Below the pieces are notes generated by a model. It ran no database searches and was not told where the DNA came from. It saw nothing but the letters and a program-made list of their open reading frames with translations. A program made the translations under genes and the position numbers. Positions 37,201 through 45,398 of a stretch of DNA of 64,000 nucleotides are shown in pieces. Positions within the stretch are counted from its first letter, which is position 1. Each line of letters opens with the position of its first letter. The DNA is from Prevotella sp. P2-180 (lineage in GTDB: Bacteria > Bacteroidota > Bacteroidia > Bacteroidales > Bacteroidaceae): contig NZ_NPJI01000037.1 of NCBI RefSeq assembly GCF_002251435.1, positions 1 through 64,000 on the forward strand, in the 5' to 3' direction.

Positions 37201-38231
37201 TCATCGTTCTTTTCTATAAAAGCGTCATTGGTGTCTCCAAGAACTGAACGCAAGAACGGATATATGGCCTTTCGTTCTGCATTTCTTTTCTCTTTCACCG
37301 CGGGTGTCTCAAACGTATCAGGTAATTGAAGGTTGGTCGGAAACATCGACTGAGACAAGTTGTACTTCTTGTTGTAATACCTGTATGGCATATTCTTAGT
37401 CGAACCCATCGCTCGCAACCTGGTTACAATCTGTTGGTTTGCGTTTGAGGTGCGCTTTATCTGGAACAGTGCTGTTCCTTGCTGTTCGTCAGATGGATGC
37501 CCCTTGCCGTAACCGTAATAAAAATAGTTGCCGTCCGCATCTCCGTTGATTGACCCGAAAGTATATCCGATATATATCGTTCTACCTACTACACAAAAGT
37601 TAAGGTCAAAGGTGTTTTTTACCTCTGAGAGTGCCGAAGCTACGGTTGTATTGTCAAAACTAAGCACTTTCTCGTCAGTGTGGGTATTTAATACCATAGT
37701 GCCACCTTCCTCGTGCTTGCTTTCTGTGTCTACAAGAACCTTCCATCCGCTTTTCGGATAGGCTCTGTCAAGATTGGCTTGCATTTTTGCCGCTAACGCA
37801 CAGACTGGCGTAAGAGTCTTACCTAAAGCGGTCGATTCTCCGCAGTAAAGAGAAAACACTGCGCTGCCAGTATAATTAGTTCCGAGTGCCGCCACATAAT
37901 CTCCTGTCGTTGGCGTAATGTCAAGCATTATGACACGTCCAAGCTCATCTCGTACTGAGTCCATTTTCACAGAGTCATAAACGAAGGCATCTCCTATTTC
38001 ACCTGGTCTTGCCTTTTGCTTTGCGGAGGGTATGTAATTTAGCGTGTATGTTTGCCCTCTGTAGACGCAGAAGTCCCCAACCTTAAAAGGAATGGGGTTT
38101 TCGCTCTGACAAGTGAACGTTATATACTGCTCACCCATCAGCTTTGACATGAACTGCCATTTAGACACTTCACATCTCACTTTCTCAACGTCTTTTTCGA
38201 GATATTTTATAACTAAAGTACTTGCTCTCAT
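34260..38231 (-). CDS. Large tail-tip / baseplate hub protein (Tal-like)
   Basis: This 1323-residue protein lies directly after the Dit-like gene, overlapping it by 4 bp, the usual place of the tail-associated hub (Tal/gp27-like). The N-terminal 300 residues look like hub domains (VGDFCVYRGQTYTLNY). The rest is long and multidomain, with coiled or linker segments near residue 870 (QSVLQKITQSISS) and a C-terminal Ig-like part. I see no clear peptidase or lysozyme motif. The call rests on size and order. Confidence 0.65.
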   Translation of the reverse strand: MRASTLVIKYLEKDVEKVRCEVSKWQFMSKLMGEQYITFTCQSENPIPFKVGDFCVYRGQTYTLNYIPSAKQKARPGEIGDAFVYDSVKMDSVRDELGRVIMLDITPTTGDYVAALGTNYTGSAVFSLYCGESTALGKTLTPVCALAAKMQANLDRAYPKSGWKVLVDTESKHEEGGTMVLNTHTDEKVLSFDNTTVASALSEVKNTFDLNFCVVGRTIYIGYTFGSINGDADGNYFYYGYGKGHPSDEQQGTALFQIKRTSNANQQIVTRLRAMGSTKNMPYRYYNKKYNLSQSMFPTNLQLPDTFETPAVKEKRNAERKAIYPFLRSVLGDTNDAFIEKNDDCMSTVEGLREESARWDGSNSELEEIYPSIYEATYGELRAANCEDMDGATGSSAFPNYLDDERIDEILIVDDNANIGDGIISESNISNETKNVTDVSVSYTEEQNSLSYKGDGYSSSERVIMKVSSQYAGKYILTYANLWFGVSYSLGRHQSENITKTCKVSYIIKVYATDVVSGNKTLVTQYKSKALSVSNRDTKNKEVEFVALPDVNEDPQQVSEIRLTSLSDVEIVAQILVTELDYTYDQYSINWYLDKSKYETADTTVDFEPSLIWDREDSAATFMNSPFHIVVKDMGFDFVAAFGTSETPRLSMKSGYCVAREFEIMDNPEKVSIEKDGKTYKGWKLMLKRCPDNSVGVYYPSLNTPIKPGDNYVLLNIEMPDMYVKAAEVKLLVEATKYLAKNCETKYQYEPSIDDIYLQRDYDLCEKEGRVEDSVYWKLYDGMTFPFYSIPDSADDELPLVNMVIESVTIKEGEGLTPKVEIRLNDDSEQSVLQKITQSISSSTSGSIFNAASGTGGGGLDTSSVRSLINTYGRKLFLSKTSNDTAAGIITFLKGLVSEGIISAKQGVEIGEFVTGLYTGTGAAIDEKGNAEVESLRVRSYLEVMELIINRLSAIEGDQILTEADTIEAVDDLGDGLYRLKLKEKWEGYFTAQVVGNVVKGIINTLASGSGVYYTSWMLVKDVDTATNQIVVQIYPDEDTPAGRNFPPCELMKIARWGNVADEKRQSCLYFSSSDNRILRLSRVTKPIIDIGNYGFILGELPEWFYDPEQKLPINKDGDAIYVKTLVYQNAVKMNYQGKPEATIVDRGNWMENPEEPYHFEAINAQTGVYETSDVWYRGCKWRCIKDCPTGAPRYDSMEWFMIEGNPDFTISIEVENGGMLDYDWFAAHGTDLVVTGQIHNQDVTADILDTDVSWTRRSKDAEGNWRVSDDEAWNALLRKGKTLHLTVDDISYNSSGLPQMLEFTATALLRDGVTAEDTITVI

Positions 38232-38761
38232 GGTTCGGCGAAATTAAGTCCTACAATTACGTCTGAGACAACAGATGGGGTTACTTCTGTGGATGGATCT
38301 TCTACGACAAACTTGACTTTGAACTTAAAACATTTCTCGTCATCATAGTCAACATCATAGAATAGTTCATCGTTGATGGATTGAACATGCACGTCCTTGC
38401 GCCCAATACCCGTGTATTCGTCAAATATAGCGAGTCTCGCACCGATAGCCCCTTCATTTCTTCCATAGAGGAATTTTATAAAGTTATTGATTTTCTCACG
38501 CATGCTATCATCCTCGCCTTTGTATATAAACTCTACCTCCATCTCGTAATGAGCCATCGGTATCTTTGTAGGGATGTATACATCCCGCCCATCATTTCCA
38601 GGCCAATCCCGTGTCGGAAGTTCCTTTGCTTCGGGCAGAATTTTGAATGGGAAATTGTAGCACAAGATATTAAAATCCCTTACGGTTTCTATCATGCTGC
38701 CTTTCTCATACGTTTTTCCGTCAAATTTTAGTTGCTGTATATACGTCCCTTTGATACTCAT
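38228..38761 (-). CDS. Distal tail protein (Dit-like)
   Basis: This 177-residue protein begins MSIKGTYIQQLKFDGKTYEK and has alternating beta strands with an acidic region DELFYDVDYDDEKCFKFKVKF. It lies between the tape measure and the large hub protein, where siphophages encode Dit. Its size is somewhat below that of typical Dit proteins. The identity is inferred from position and fold style. Confidence 0.6.
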   Translation of the reverse strand: MSIKGTYIQQLKFDGKTYEKGSMIETVRDFNILCYNFPFKILPEAKELPTRDWPGNDGRDVYIPTKIPMAHYEMEVEFIYKGEDDSMREKINNFIKFLYGRNEGAIGARLAIFDEYTGIGRKDVHVQSINDELFYDVDYDDEKCFKFKVKFVVEDPSTEVTPSVVSDVIVGLNFAEP

Positions 38762-38861
38762 AATATTTTATTTTGGGGACAAATATATCTATTTGCTTTT
38801 GTGCATAACTTTACATGATATAAAACTTAAAGGTTTTGGGATGTATTTTACGTTCAAGGGC

Positions 38862-38891
38862 TTTGTTATTACCTATTTTTATGTACCTTTG
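38862..38891 (+). promoter_or_regulatory. Promoter of the moron gene
   Basis: TTTG at 38862-38865 and TACCTTTG at 38884-38891 are 18 bp apart, a full Bacteroidetes promoter pointing rightward, against the surrounding operon. The ATG follows 15 bp later. Confidence 0.75.
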
Positions 38892-38906
38892 CAGAAAATT
38901 TCGGAT

Positions 38907-39419
38907 ATGAACGAATTGAACAAAACCCTTAAAGAAGAAGCTATAAACTTGGGCTTGTGCAAACAATGGACGGATATGTGGAATAAAAACTTCTCAGAGC
39001 AGGAACTCATCAACTTGTTCTTCGAAGGAATTGATTTCTGCATCTCTAACAGATGGCCGAGCGCAAAGTTTATCAAAGAGAAATTCTCCGTGGACACACT
39101 TAGACAGAATAACGTATTAGTGGATGACAAATGGTCGTTGATAAATCCAGTTTACGCGGCATTAATAGGTAACTCTGAATGCACTATTCGTTATAATGGA
39201 CGTGTTAGCGGAAGAGTTTATGTGATGGAAGGTGTTTCCGTTAAAATATTAGCCAACAACAGATCGTTTGTCATAGTACACTCGTTTGGAAAAACGAATA
39301 TCGAATGCAAAGCCTCCGATTCGGCAACGATAAAAATTATACATCATTGGGTGAAAAGCGAAGTGAAAAAAAATGGATTCGTAACCGAGCTTGAAGAATT
39401 AGATTATTTAAGATGCTAA
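38907..39419 (+). CDS. Moron gene: rightward cargo protein, unknown function
   Basis: This 170-residue protein is encoded on the opposite strand inside the leftward tail operon, with its own promoter and terminator, which is the definition of a phage moron. The N-terminal half is helical (NELNKTLKEEAINLGLCKQW, then LINLFFEGIDFCISNRWPS). The C-terminal half is beta-rich with repeating short strands (YNGRVSGRVYVMEGVSVKIL) that could form a small beta-helix. I chose ATG 38907 because an earlier in-frame start would include the promoter. It could affect host physiology or block superinfection; no family is recognised. Confidence 0.75.
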   Translation: MNELNKTLKEEAINLGLCKQWTDMWNKNFSEQELINLFFEGIDFCISNRWPSAKFIKEKFSVDTLRQNNVLVDDKWSLINPVYAALIGNSECTIRYNGRVSGRVYVMEGVSVKILANNRSFVIVHSFGKTNIECKASDSATIKIIHHWVKSEVKKNGFVTELEELDYLRC

Positions 39420-39446
39420 GAATTTTCAATCATATTTTACCTCTAT

Positions 39447-39480
39447 GAGACTTGTTCGCGAGAATAGGTCTCTTTTTTTT
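39447..39480 (+). terminator. Rho-independent terminator of the moron gene
   Basis: GAGAC at 39447-39451 pairs with GTCTC at 39468-39472, with an inner TTC-GCGA-GAA hairpin, followed by a long T-run. It ends beside the tape-measure stop codon. Confidence 0.7.
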
Positions 39481-39482
39481 TA

Positions 39483-42400
39483 TCACCTTATCTTTACACT
39501 CTCCATGCCATTAGAGAATCGTTCAAGTCTGGTATTCATACCCTCTATCAGGGAATATAAAGCACCGCTCTCGTTTATCAGTGAATAAATAAGGGCAACA
39601 TTTCTGTCAATGCTACTAAGGTGTCCTTGTATGCCACTGACTTGTTGAATGTAGTTGTTCCAGTAGTCGGATACAAACTGCTCCTGTATTATTCGCATTA
39701 TAGAAACGTCTTGCCTTAACGCGTTCACATAACCTGCAAGCAAATTACTTGTTTCCTCAGCCGTTCCCTGTATACCATTGCCGAGAGTAGATGAGTTATT
39801 GTCATTGAACATAGATAAGCCGGCATCGTTCCAAACTTTCTCCATGGTGTTCATAAACTGCTTGGCAGCTATCATTGTCTTTTCTCCCTCACCTCCAGTA
39901 CCAAAGAAATCAGCAACTATCGCAGAAACTCTCTGAGCACTTACGACGGGATTGTTAGGGTCAATAACTCCACCAGTAGTAGTGCCATCAGAGTTCTTTT
40001 TCCCGAACAAGGATTCCTCAAGGGCAGTAAACATCGGTTCGATAAACTTCAACTGCAACATTTTGTTTGATAGCTGCTGAAGTATCGTCTTAACGGTATC
40101 TCGATAAGCTTCGGCCATAGATGTGCCGTTCTCAAAGGCGGTGGCAAGCGCATCGCTTATCTGTTGCGCCCAACTCTTGATGTCTATACTCCATAGCTCT
40201 TTCGCGAGATCCTGCGTGAAGTAATATATCTGCTCGTCAAGTTCGGCAATCTTCTTCTTGGTTTCCTCAATGTCGGACTGAGACTTTTTCTTCTTAGTTT
40301 CTTGCTTGTTCAGCTGCTCCATATAGTTATCCCTCTCAGCTTTGAGGTTCGCAAGCTCTTGACTGTAACCGCTTCCTTGATTGTTCCGAGTATAATACTC
40401 AAACATATCTTTCTGAGCCTTACTGCTAAAACCTTGCCCGAACCATGTACCTGAAAGGAAACCTTTAAGTACCCTTCCTTTCGGGGAATACAAAGAAGCC
40501 ATGGAACGTCTTATATCTCCGCTGTCGTAACCAAGTTCTCTTTCTCTGAGCGAAACTATCAAAGCGGTGTTATCTGCAATCCTTGTAACCTCTTCACGCA
40601 GTTTGACTATCTGTCTTTCAAGCCTATTGTCATGAGCTTGGTTGAAGCCACTTATCAATGAAGTTACCGCTCCTATACCTTCCGCCCCCGCAGTTATGAA
40701 ATCTCCGTTCTTATATGCTGCAAACGATGATTTCACGTGAGAGGACATGTTACCGATTGCGCCAAGGTAATCTCCTACTGTTGACATCGTATCACTTTCA
40801 ACACCAAATGAACCAAGCATTTCCTGTAGATAACCAAAGCCTTTGACTGTGCCTTGAATAGAATCATCAACAGCATTAATGACTTTTTCGATTATAGTCA
40901 TCGTCATATTGAAATTCTTGGCACTTGCTACCATTGACTTGCCGCTATCTATCTTTTCTGTCGCAGCTTTCATGCCTTCTGAATCCCCTGCCGCCTTCGC
41001 TTTCTGGTAATCATAAGCACCTTGGTTAATCATATCATTGCCTTGGTTTATCTTTCGCTGCATACGATCATCCATTGAACCACCAAGCAATCCTTTGTTG
41101 TACCACTTGGTTGGGTCTTTGGTCTCCATGTCTGACATTATGTTGTTGACTTCGGCTATCTGTTTTGCATAATCAGATGCAGAAATTGCACCTGTTTTCA
41201 TAGCTTCATTAAGTCTATACTTAATTTCATTAGCCATACTTCTAATCTCAGAGATTGGAGCAGACATCATGTTGTTGAAGAATCTACTATATCCGCTAGA
41301 TGCTTTTAGAGCTTCCAAATTAGCAGAGGCGGTAGCGCGGTCAATAGCCGTGTACTTTTCCTCAAGAGAAAGTTTGGGATTATTTAATATATTAGCCTTA
41401 ACTTCTTCAAGTTTATTGACTATTCTCTGTAGTTGAGACGCATAATCCATAGCTTTCTCCATGACGGATTTATATGCTTCTATACCAGATCTTTCAACAT
41501 CTTTATTAAGCTTTTTCAGTTCCTCAAGGCTTTCGACTATGCCTTTTATCTTTGTATTGTAATCTGCAAGCCTTTGCATGTACGCCGCGTCACTCTCACC
41601 ATCTATAGGTTTAGGGGACAGTTTTTCACTAAGATAATTCTGAATAGCTTTACTGTCCATATCGTAAACCTTAGAAAAGTCAATGTTAGGCATTACACTC
41701 TGTATTTGTCTTTTAAGTTGCTCGGCCTGGAATCTGTTATTTGCGTCCTGCATCGTCAAACCGGATAAACGAGCCGACAACTCTCTATTTCCGGTTGATT
41801 CAAGCAAGGATTTGAAATTAGCCCACTTTTCAGACATATCGCTGATGTTTTGCTTCATAGAGGAAGCATATTCCTCGCTCTTCCTTTGCATCTCGTCCCA
41901 ATCGAAATCAGTTAGCAATGACACTGCCTGACGGAATACTCGCAAAGCCTCCTGTCCGTTATTCTTGGACTTGTCGTTCTTCTGTGCTTGATAACGCTTT
42001 AGGGCATCGTCTTTTATCTGTCGCACGTACTTAGCATAGTCGGCAACTTGCTTTACGTCGAAGTCCATTGGCAGCAGTTTGTCGGTTTTCCACTCCTTGA
42101 ATATATCTTGGTAACGGCTATTCACCTTGTCAAATGCAGTGTCCTTGCCGTACTCCTTACGCCACTTCTCGTACCAGTCATAGGCTTCTTTCATGATGCG
42201 TATGCGCTCGTCCCAACGCTTAGCGAACTCATCCTTCCAAGCCTTGCTACCTCCTCCATTCTTTTTACTCTTCGAATCTTCGGGTGGAGTCATGTGATAA
42301 GTTTCATACCATTTCAGCGAATCAGCCTTGTCATTAAGGGCTTTGTTATAGGCCTTTATAAGATTGGTATCAGTTGGCGAGAACGGACTCGTGTTTGATA

Positions 42401-45239
42401 TAGGTTTGTGCTGGGGATTCCATTTAGTCGAAAGAAGATTATTCTCCTTGTCAATGACAATTTCTGGTGCTCTCTCACCTACTTTACCTATTATACCAGC
42501 TCTTTTCAACGCGTTTCCGTATCTTTCAATATCTTCGAGAGATTTCTTATACTTAGGATCTACCTTTGGTAAATCAGTTCCTATGTCTCCTGTGATACCT
42601 ACTTCAATCATCCACGTCTTGTTACAGATCGCCTCCAACTGCTTTTTTACCTCGTTGATTTTAGCTACGGCTTCAGCTTGCTCAACATCAAGTTTAATAC
42701 CGAACTTTTCTTTAGCGAGCGCGACTATCCTGTCACGTACTTCGTCGGTAGAATCAGTAGCCTTGCCCACCATCTCAGCAAGAGCAATGGCAACGGCTTG
42801 TCTTTGGGCATCTGTAAGTTTTTTGAAGTCCCAGCCAAGACCTGACAATTTGTCCTTCATAGATTTTATGGCATTGTCAAGATCTTGCTCCATGTCCTTA
42901 TAGGCAAGTCTTGCTGAGCCGCCTTTCATCATGACTTTATTTAATCCTAATTGCGTGCCAACACCCATTTGATTCCTCATGGCAATTTGAGCGTCTTGGA
43001 ATTTTTTTGCATCATCAAGGAGCATTTGAAGCATTTGCATATTAGTCATTGCCGGACTTCCCTTTTCTTTCAACTTTTTGTTAGCGGCAGCTACTGCGTC
43101 GCCAAACGATTTTACCGACAAGGCAGCTTTCAATCCCTCTTGAGCCGCTTTCTCGTTGTCTGAAATAAAATCAGTGATGCTGTCCTTGTATTCCTTATAC
43201 GCCTTTGAATAATCATTGATATTCTCGATAAGGTCATCATTAAACCACCCGCCCGTGCTTTCAAGCGAGTAATCCATGACTTCTTTCATATCGTTGTTAA
43301 TAATTGCATAAGCCTTATGAAGAGTGTTAAGACTCTCTTCAAGGGAGTCGTATTGCGCCCTCAAATTATTAACTACACCTCCATGATCGGCAAAAGCATC
43401 ATTGAGCATTGTGTTAGGGGTTGCTGAATATTCCTTGATGAATTGCTCGGCATTATCCATCACAGACTTTATACTTGCTTCGTCAAGGGTATCAAATGCG
43501 GGCAAATACAGGCGAGTATTTTTATATTTCTCGTAATTATCAGTAAGGTCTGCTTCGTATTTTATTTTCTTACCCTTATCGTCTGTATCTTCTACAGTTC
43601 CGACAATACGAGTGCCGTTGTTTGAATTTACAAAACCTTTAATGTTCTTCACGCCCTCGCGACCAACTGTGTTAATGCTTTCCTGGAGTTCTTTGGCCCT
43701 TTCCATTTGTTCATTATGCTTAGACCAAAGATATGTAGCCGCCGACACAAAAGTCAATAGCCAAGTCATCGGGTTAGCGGCTAAGGCGAGGAAAGAAGCT
43801 TTCAGTCCTGCCATGGCTATTTTTAGCCTTAGTATTCCTGCTTGCCATGCAGAGAGCACCATCGTGCCTCTTATCATTTCAGCGTAGTAACGTTTCTGTG
43901 TTATAGTAAGGTTGGACTGGGCAATTGCACAGAATGCTTGTTGTTTTGTCAACTTACCCAAGGCAACGGCACGAGACAACTCTTCAGCAGACAATTTCTT
44001 GTTGCTGATTGCGAGTTGAGTAGTCGTGATGATTGCCGAATGTCTTGCTGTGGTATTTGCATTCTCAGCGGCCGTAGCAATTCTATACGACTTAGCAATA
44101 TTCAAGGTGGCTGCGTCCATTCTTTGAGCCGCCTTCATCGCCTTTAACGTTTGTACCGCATTAGTCCCCAATGCGGAGTTATATGCTATGGCTGCAATTT
44201 TAGCTATCCCCCAAGCACTGCCAGTTGTTATCAAGACAGCGCCAATACGCTCCCATTTTTTTGTCAAATCGGTCAAAAAGGAAGCAAGGTCTTTCAATCC
44301 ACCACCGACAAGATCACTCTCGGCCATCTTACCGTACATAATATCCATTGCATCCTTCAAGTTCTTCCACTTTGACTTGGTTGACTGAGAGATAGCCTCC
44401 TGCATATTGTAGAACATACCGCCTTCGTCCGTCAAACCTTTTATGACGGAGATAACGTCCTCGTAGCCTATCTGCTTGTTCGATACTCGCTTACGGATGT
44501 CCTGAGTAGATACAAGGCGACCTTCTCTCGCACTGAGCATGTCCGAGAGCTTCTGTAGCATAGGTATGTTGTTCATTGCGAACTGACGGAGAGTGTAACC
44601 TGTCAGTGCACCTTCTGCACGGACATGACCGAGAGCCAAAGCCAAACGACCGACGTCTGTTCCTGCGCCAGCGGAAATATCTGCAAGTCGCTTTGTCATA
44701 TCATACAACTCGTTGTACTGGAAGCCAAAGGCAGACAATTGTTTGGTGTATTGATCGAGTTCAACTACGCCGAACGGAGATTTTACTGCAAGTGACTGTA
44801 TCTGCTCGAACAACGTGTTGGCTTGTGCGGCATCGCCAAGGATGGATGCGATTGACATACGCTGATTCTCCAACTGACCACCAATCTCTATGATGTTGTT
44901 GAGGAATTGCTGCGTTCCGTACAACGACAAGTACTGCTGCGCCATAGACTTCAGATCTGAAAGCACTTGCGACTGCCCCTTTGCGCTTTGGGAAACCTTC
45001 TCCATTTCCGCTGCAAGCCGTTGTTCTTGTAGGGTAAGCTCATTAGATGCTTTTGCCGCTTTGTTCTTGCTATTAGCATTACGTTCCAGCTCATTGCTCT
45101 GCTGAGTAACTGCCTTGGCTGCGGCTTCTGCGTCTCTGCTTCCTATGATAAAGCCTGGGGTAGACACAATCTCGCTTGTCGTTTTTGACCACCGTACATC
45201 ATTAGACATTTGGTTGAGTAACTGAACATATATATTCAT
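39483..45239 (-). CDS. Tail tape measure protein, C-terminal part
   Basis: This 1918-residue ORF has tape-measure character: long helical coiled regions, a TP901-like core (SMAQQYLSLYGTQQFLNNI, then AFGFQYNELYDMTKRLAD) and hydrophobic segments near residue 490-510 (MTWLLTFVSAATYLWS). Tape measures set tail length and pass into the host envelope. The ATG at 45239 may not be the true start: the same frame is open upstream to 45398 and reads as normal protein (QADALTRKVDKWSQIADRG), overlapping the end of the previous ORF. It is therefore probably the second half of one protein of about 3,080 residues. Confidence 0.85.
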   Translation of the reverse strand: MNIYVQLLNQMSNDVRWSKTTSEIVSTPGFIIGSRDAEAAAKAVTQQSNELERNANSKNKAAKASNELTLQEQRLAAEMEKVSQSAKGQSQVLSDLKSMAQQYLSLYGTQQFLNNIIEIGGQLENQRMSIASILGDAAQANTLFEQIQSLAVKSPFGVVELDQYTKQLSAFGFQYNELYDMTKRLADISAGAGTDVGRLALALGHVRAEGALTGYTLRQFAMNNIPMLQKLSDMLSAREGRLVSTQDIRKRVSNKQIGYEDVISVIKGLTDEGGMFYNMQEAISQSTKSKWKNLKDAMDIMYGKMAESDLVGGGLKDLASFLTDLTKKWERIGAVLITTGSAWGIAKIAAIAYNSALGTNAVQTLKAMKAAQRMDAATLNIAKSYRIATAAENANTTARHSAIITTTQLAISNKKLSAEELSRAVALGKLTKQQAFCAIAQSNLTITQKRYYAEMIRGTMVLSAWQAGILRLKIAMAGLKASFLALAANPMTWLLTFVSAATYLWSKHNEQMERAKELQESINTVGREGVKNIKGFVNSNNGTRIVGTVEDTDDKGKKIKYEADLTDNYEKYKNTRLYLPAFDTLDEASIKSVMDNAEQFIKEYSATPNTMLNDAFADHGGVVNNLRAQYDSLEESLNTLHKAYAIINNDMKEVMDYSLESTGGWFNDDLIENINDYSKAYKEYKDSITDFISDNEKAAQEGLKAALSVKSFGDAVAAANKKLKEKGSPAMTNMQMLQMLLDDAKKFQDAQIAMRNQMGVGTQLGLNKVMMKGGSARLAYKDMEQDLDNAIKSMKDKLSGLGWDFKKLTDAQRQAVAIALAEMVGKATDSTDEVRDRIVALAKEKFGIKLDVEQAEAVAKINEVKKQLEAICNKTWMIEVGITGDIGTDLPKVDPKYKKSLEDIERYGNALKRAGIIGKVGERAPEIVIDKENNLLSTKWNPQHKPISNTSPFSPTDTNLIKAYNKALNDKADSLKWYETYHMTPPEDSKSKKNGGGSKAWKDEFAKRWDERIRIMKEAYDWYEKWRKEYGKDTAFDKVNSRYQDIFKEWKTDKLLPMDFDVKQVADYAKYVRQIKDDALKRYQAQKNDKSKNNGQEALRVFRQAVSLLTDFDWDEMQRKSEEYASSMKQNISDMSEKWANFKSLLESTGNRELSARLSGLTMQDANNRFQAEQLKRQIQSVMPNIDFSKVYDMDSKAIQNYLSEKLSPKPIDGESDAAYMQRLADYNTKIKGIVESLEELKKLNKDVERSGIEAYKSVMEKAMDYASQLQRIVNKLEEVKANILNNPKLSLEEKYTAIDRATASANLEALKASSGYSRFFNNMMSAPISEIRSMANEIKYRLNEAMKTGAISASDYAKQIAEVNNIMSDMETKDPTKWYNKGLLGGSMDDRMQRKINQGNDMINQGAYDYQKAKAAGDSEGMKAATEKIDSGKSMVASAKNFNMTMTIIEKVINAVDDSIQGTVKGFGYLQEMLGSFGVESDTMSTVGDYLGAIGNMSSHVKSSFAAYKNGDFITAGAEGIGAVTSLISGFNQAHDNRLERQIVKLREEVTRIADNTALIVSLRERELGYDSGDIRRSMASLYSPKGRVLKGFLSGTWFGQGFSSKAQKDMFEYYTRNNQGSGYSQELANLKAERDNYMEQLNKQETKKKKSQSDIEETKKKIAELDEQIYYFTQDLAKELWSIDIKSWAQQISDALATAFENGTSMAEAYRDTVKTILQQLSNKMLQLKFIEPMFTALEESLFGKKNSDGTTTGGVIDPNNPVVSAQRVSAIVADFFGTGGEGEKTMIAAKQFMNTMEKVWNDAGLSMFNDNNSSTLGNGIQGTAEETSNLLAGYVNALRQDVSIMRIIQEQFVSDYWNNYIQQVSGIQGHLSSIDRNVALIYSLINESGALYSLIEGMNTRLERFSNGMESVKIR

Positions 45240-45328
45240 TATTTTAATAGCATTTTGCAGTTCAGATGTATCAACTCCGAGTTTTGCACCTCTGTCGGCA
45301 ATTTGTGACCACTTATCTACCTTACGAG

Positions 45329-45398
45329 TTAAGGCATCGGCTTGTATCGCAGCCTGTCGTTGGCTTTCTGCCCTCTTTTTGTTTCGACTGCCGCTTCC
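45329..45398 (-). other. Tape-measure -1 frameshift window
   Basis: The two tape-measure ORFs overlap here in frames 0 and -1. A run of five A (minus strand; plus 45376-45380) follows ACA. Adding one A, or slipping back one base, joins ETK to KRAESQRQAAIQADALTRK. The frame-0 tail of 15 residues (RGQKANDRLRYKPMP) looks unlike coding sequence. It may be programmed, a mutation or an assembly error. Confidence 0.65.

Noticed and set aside
26825..38231. Second DGR variable repeat in other tail genes
   Set aside because: I looked by eye for the invariant 23-base VR end elsewhere and did not find it.
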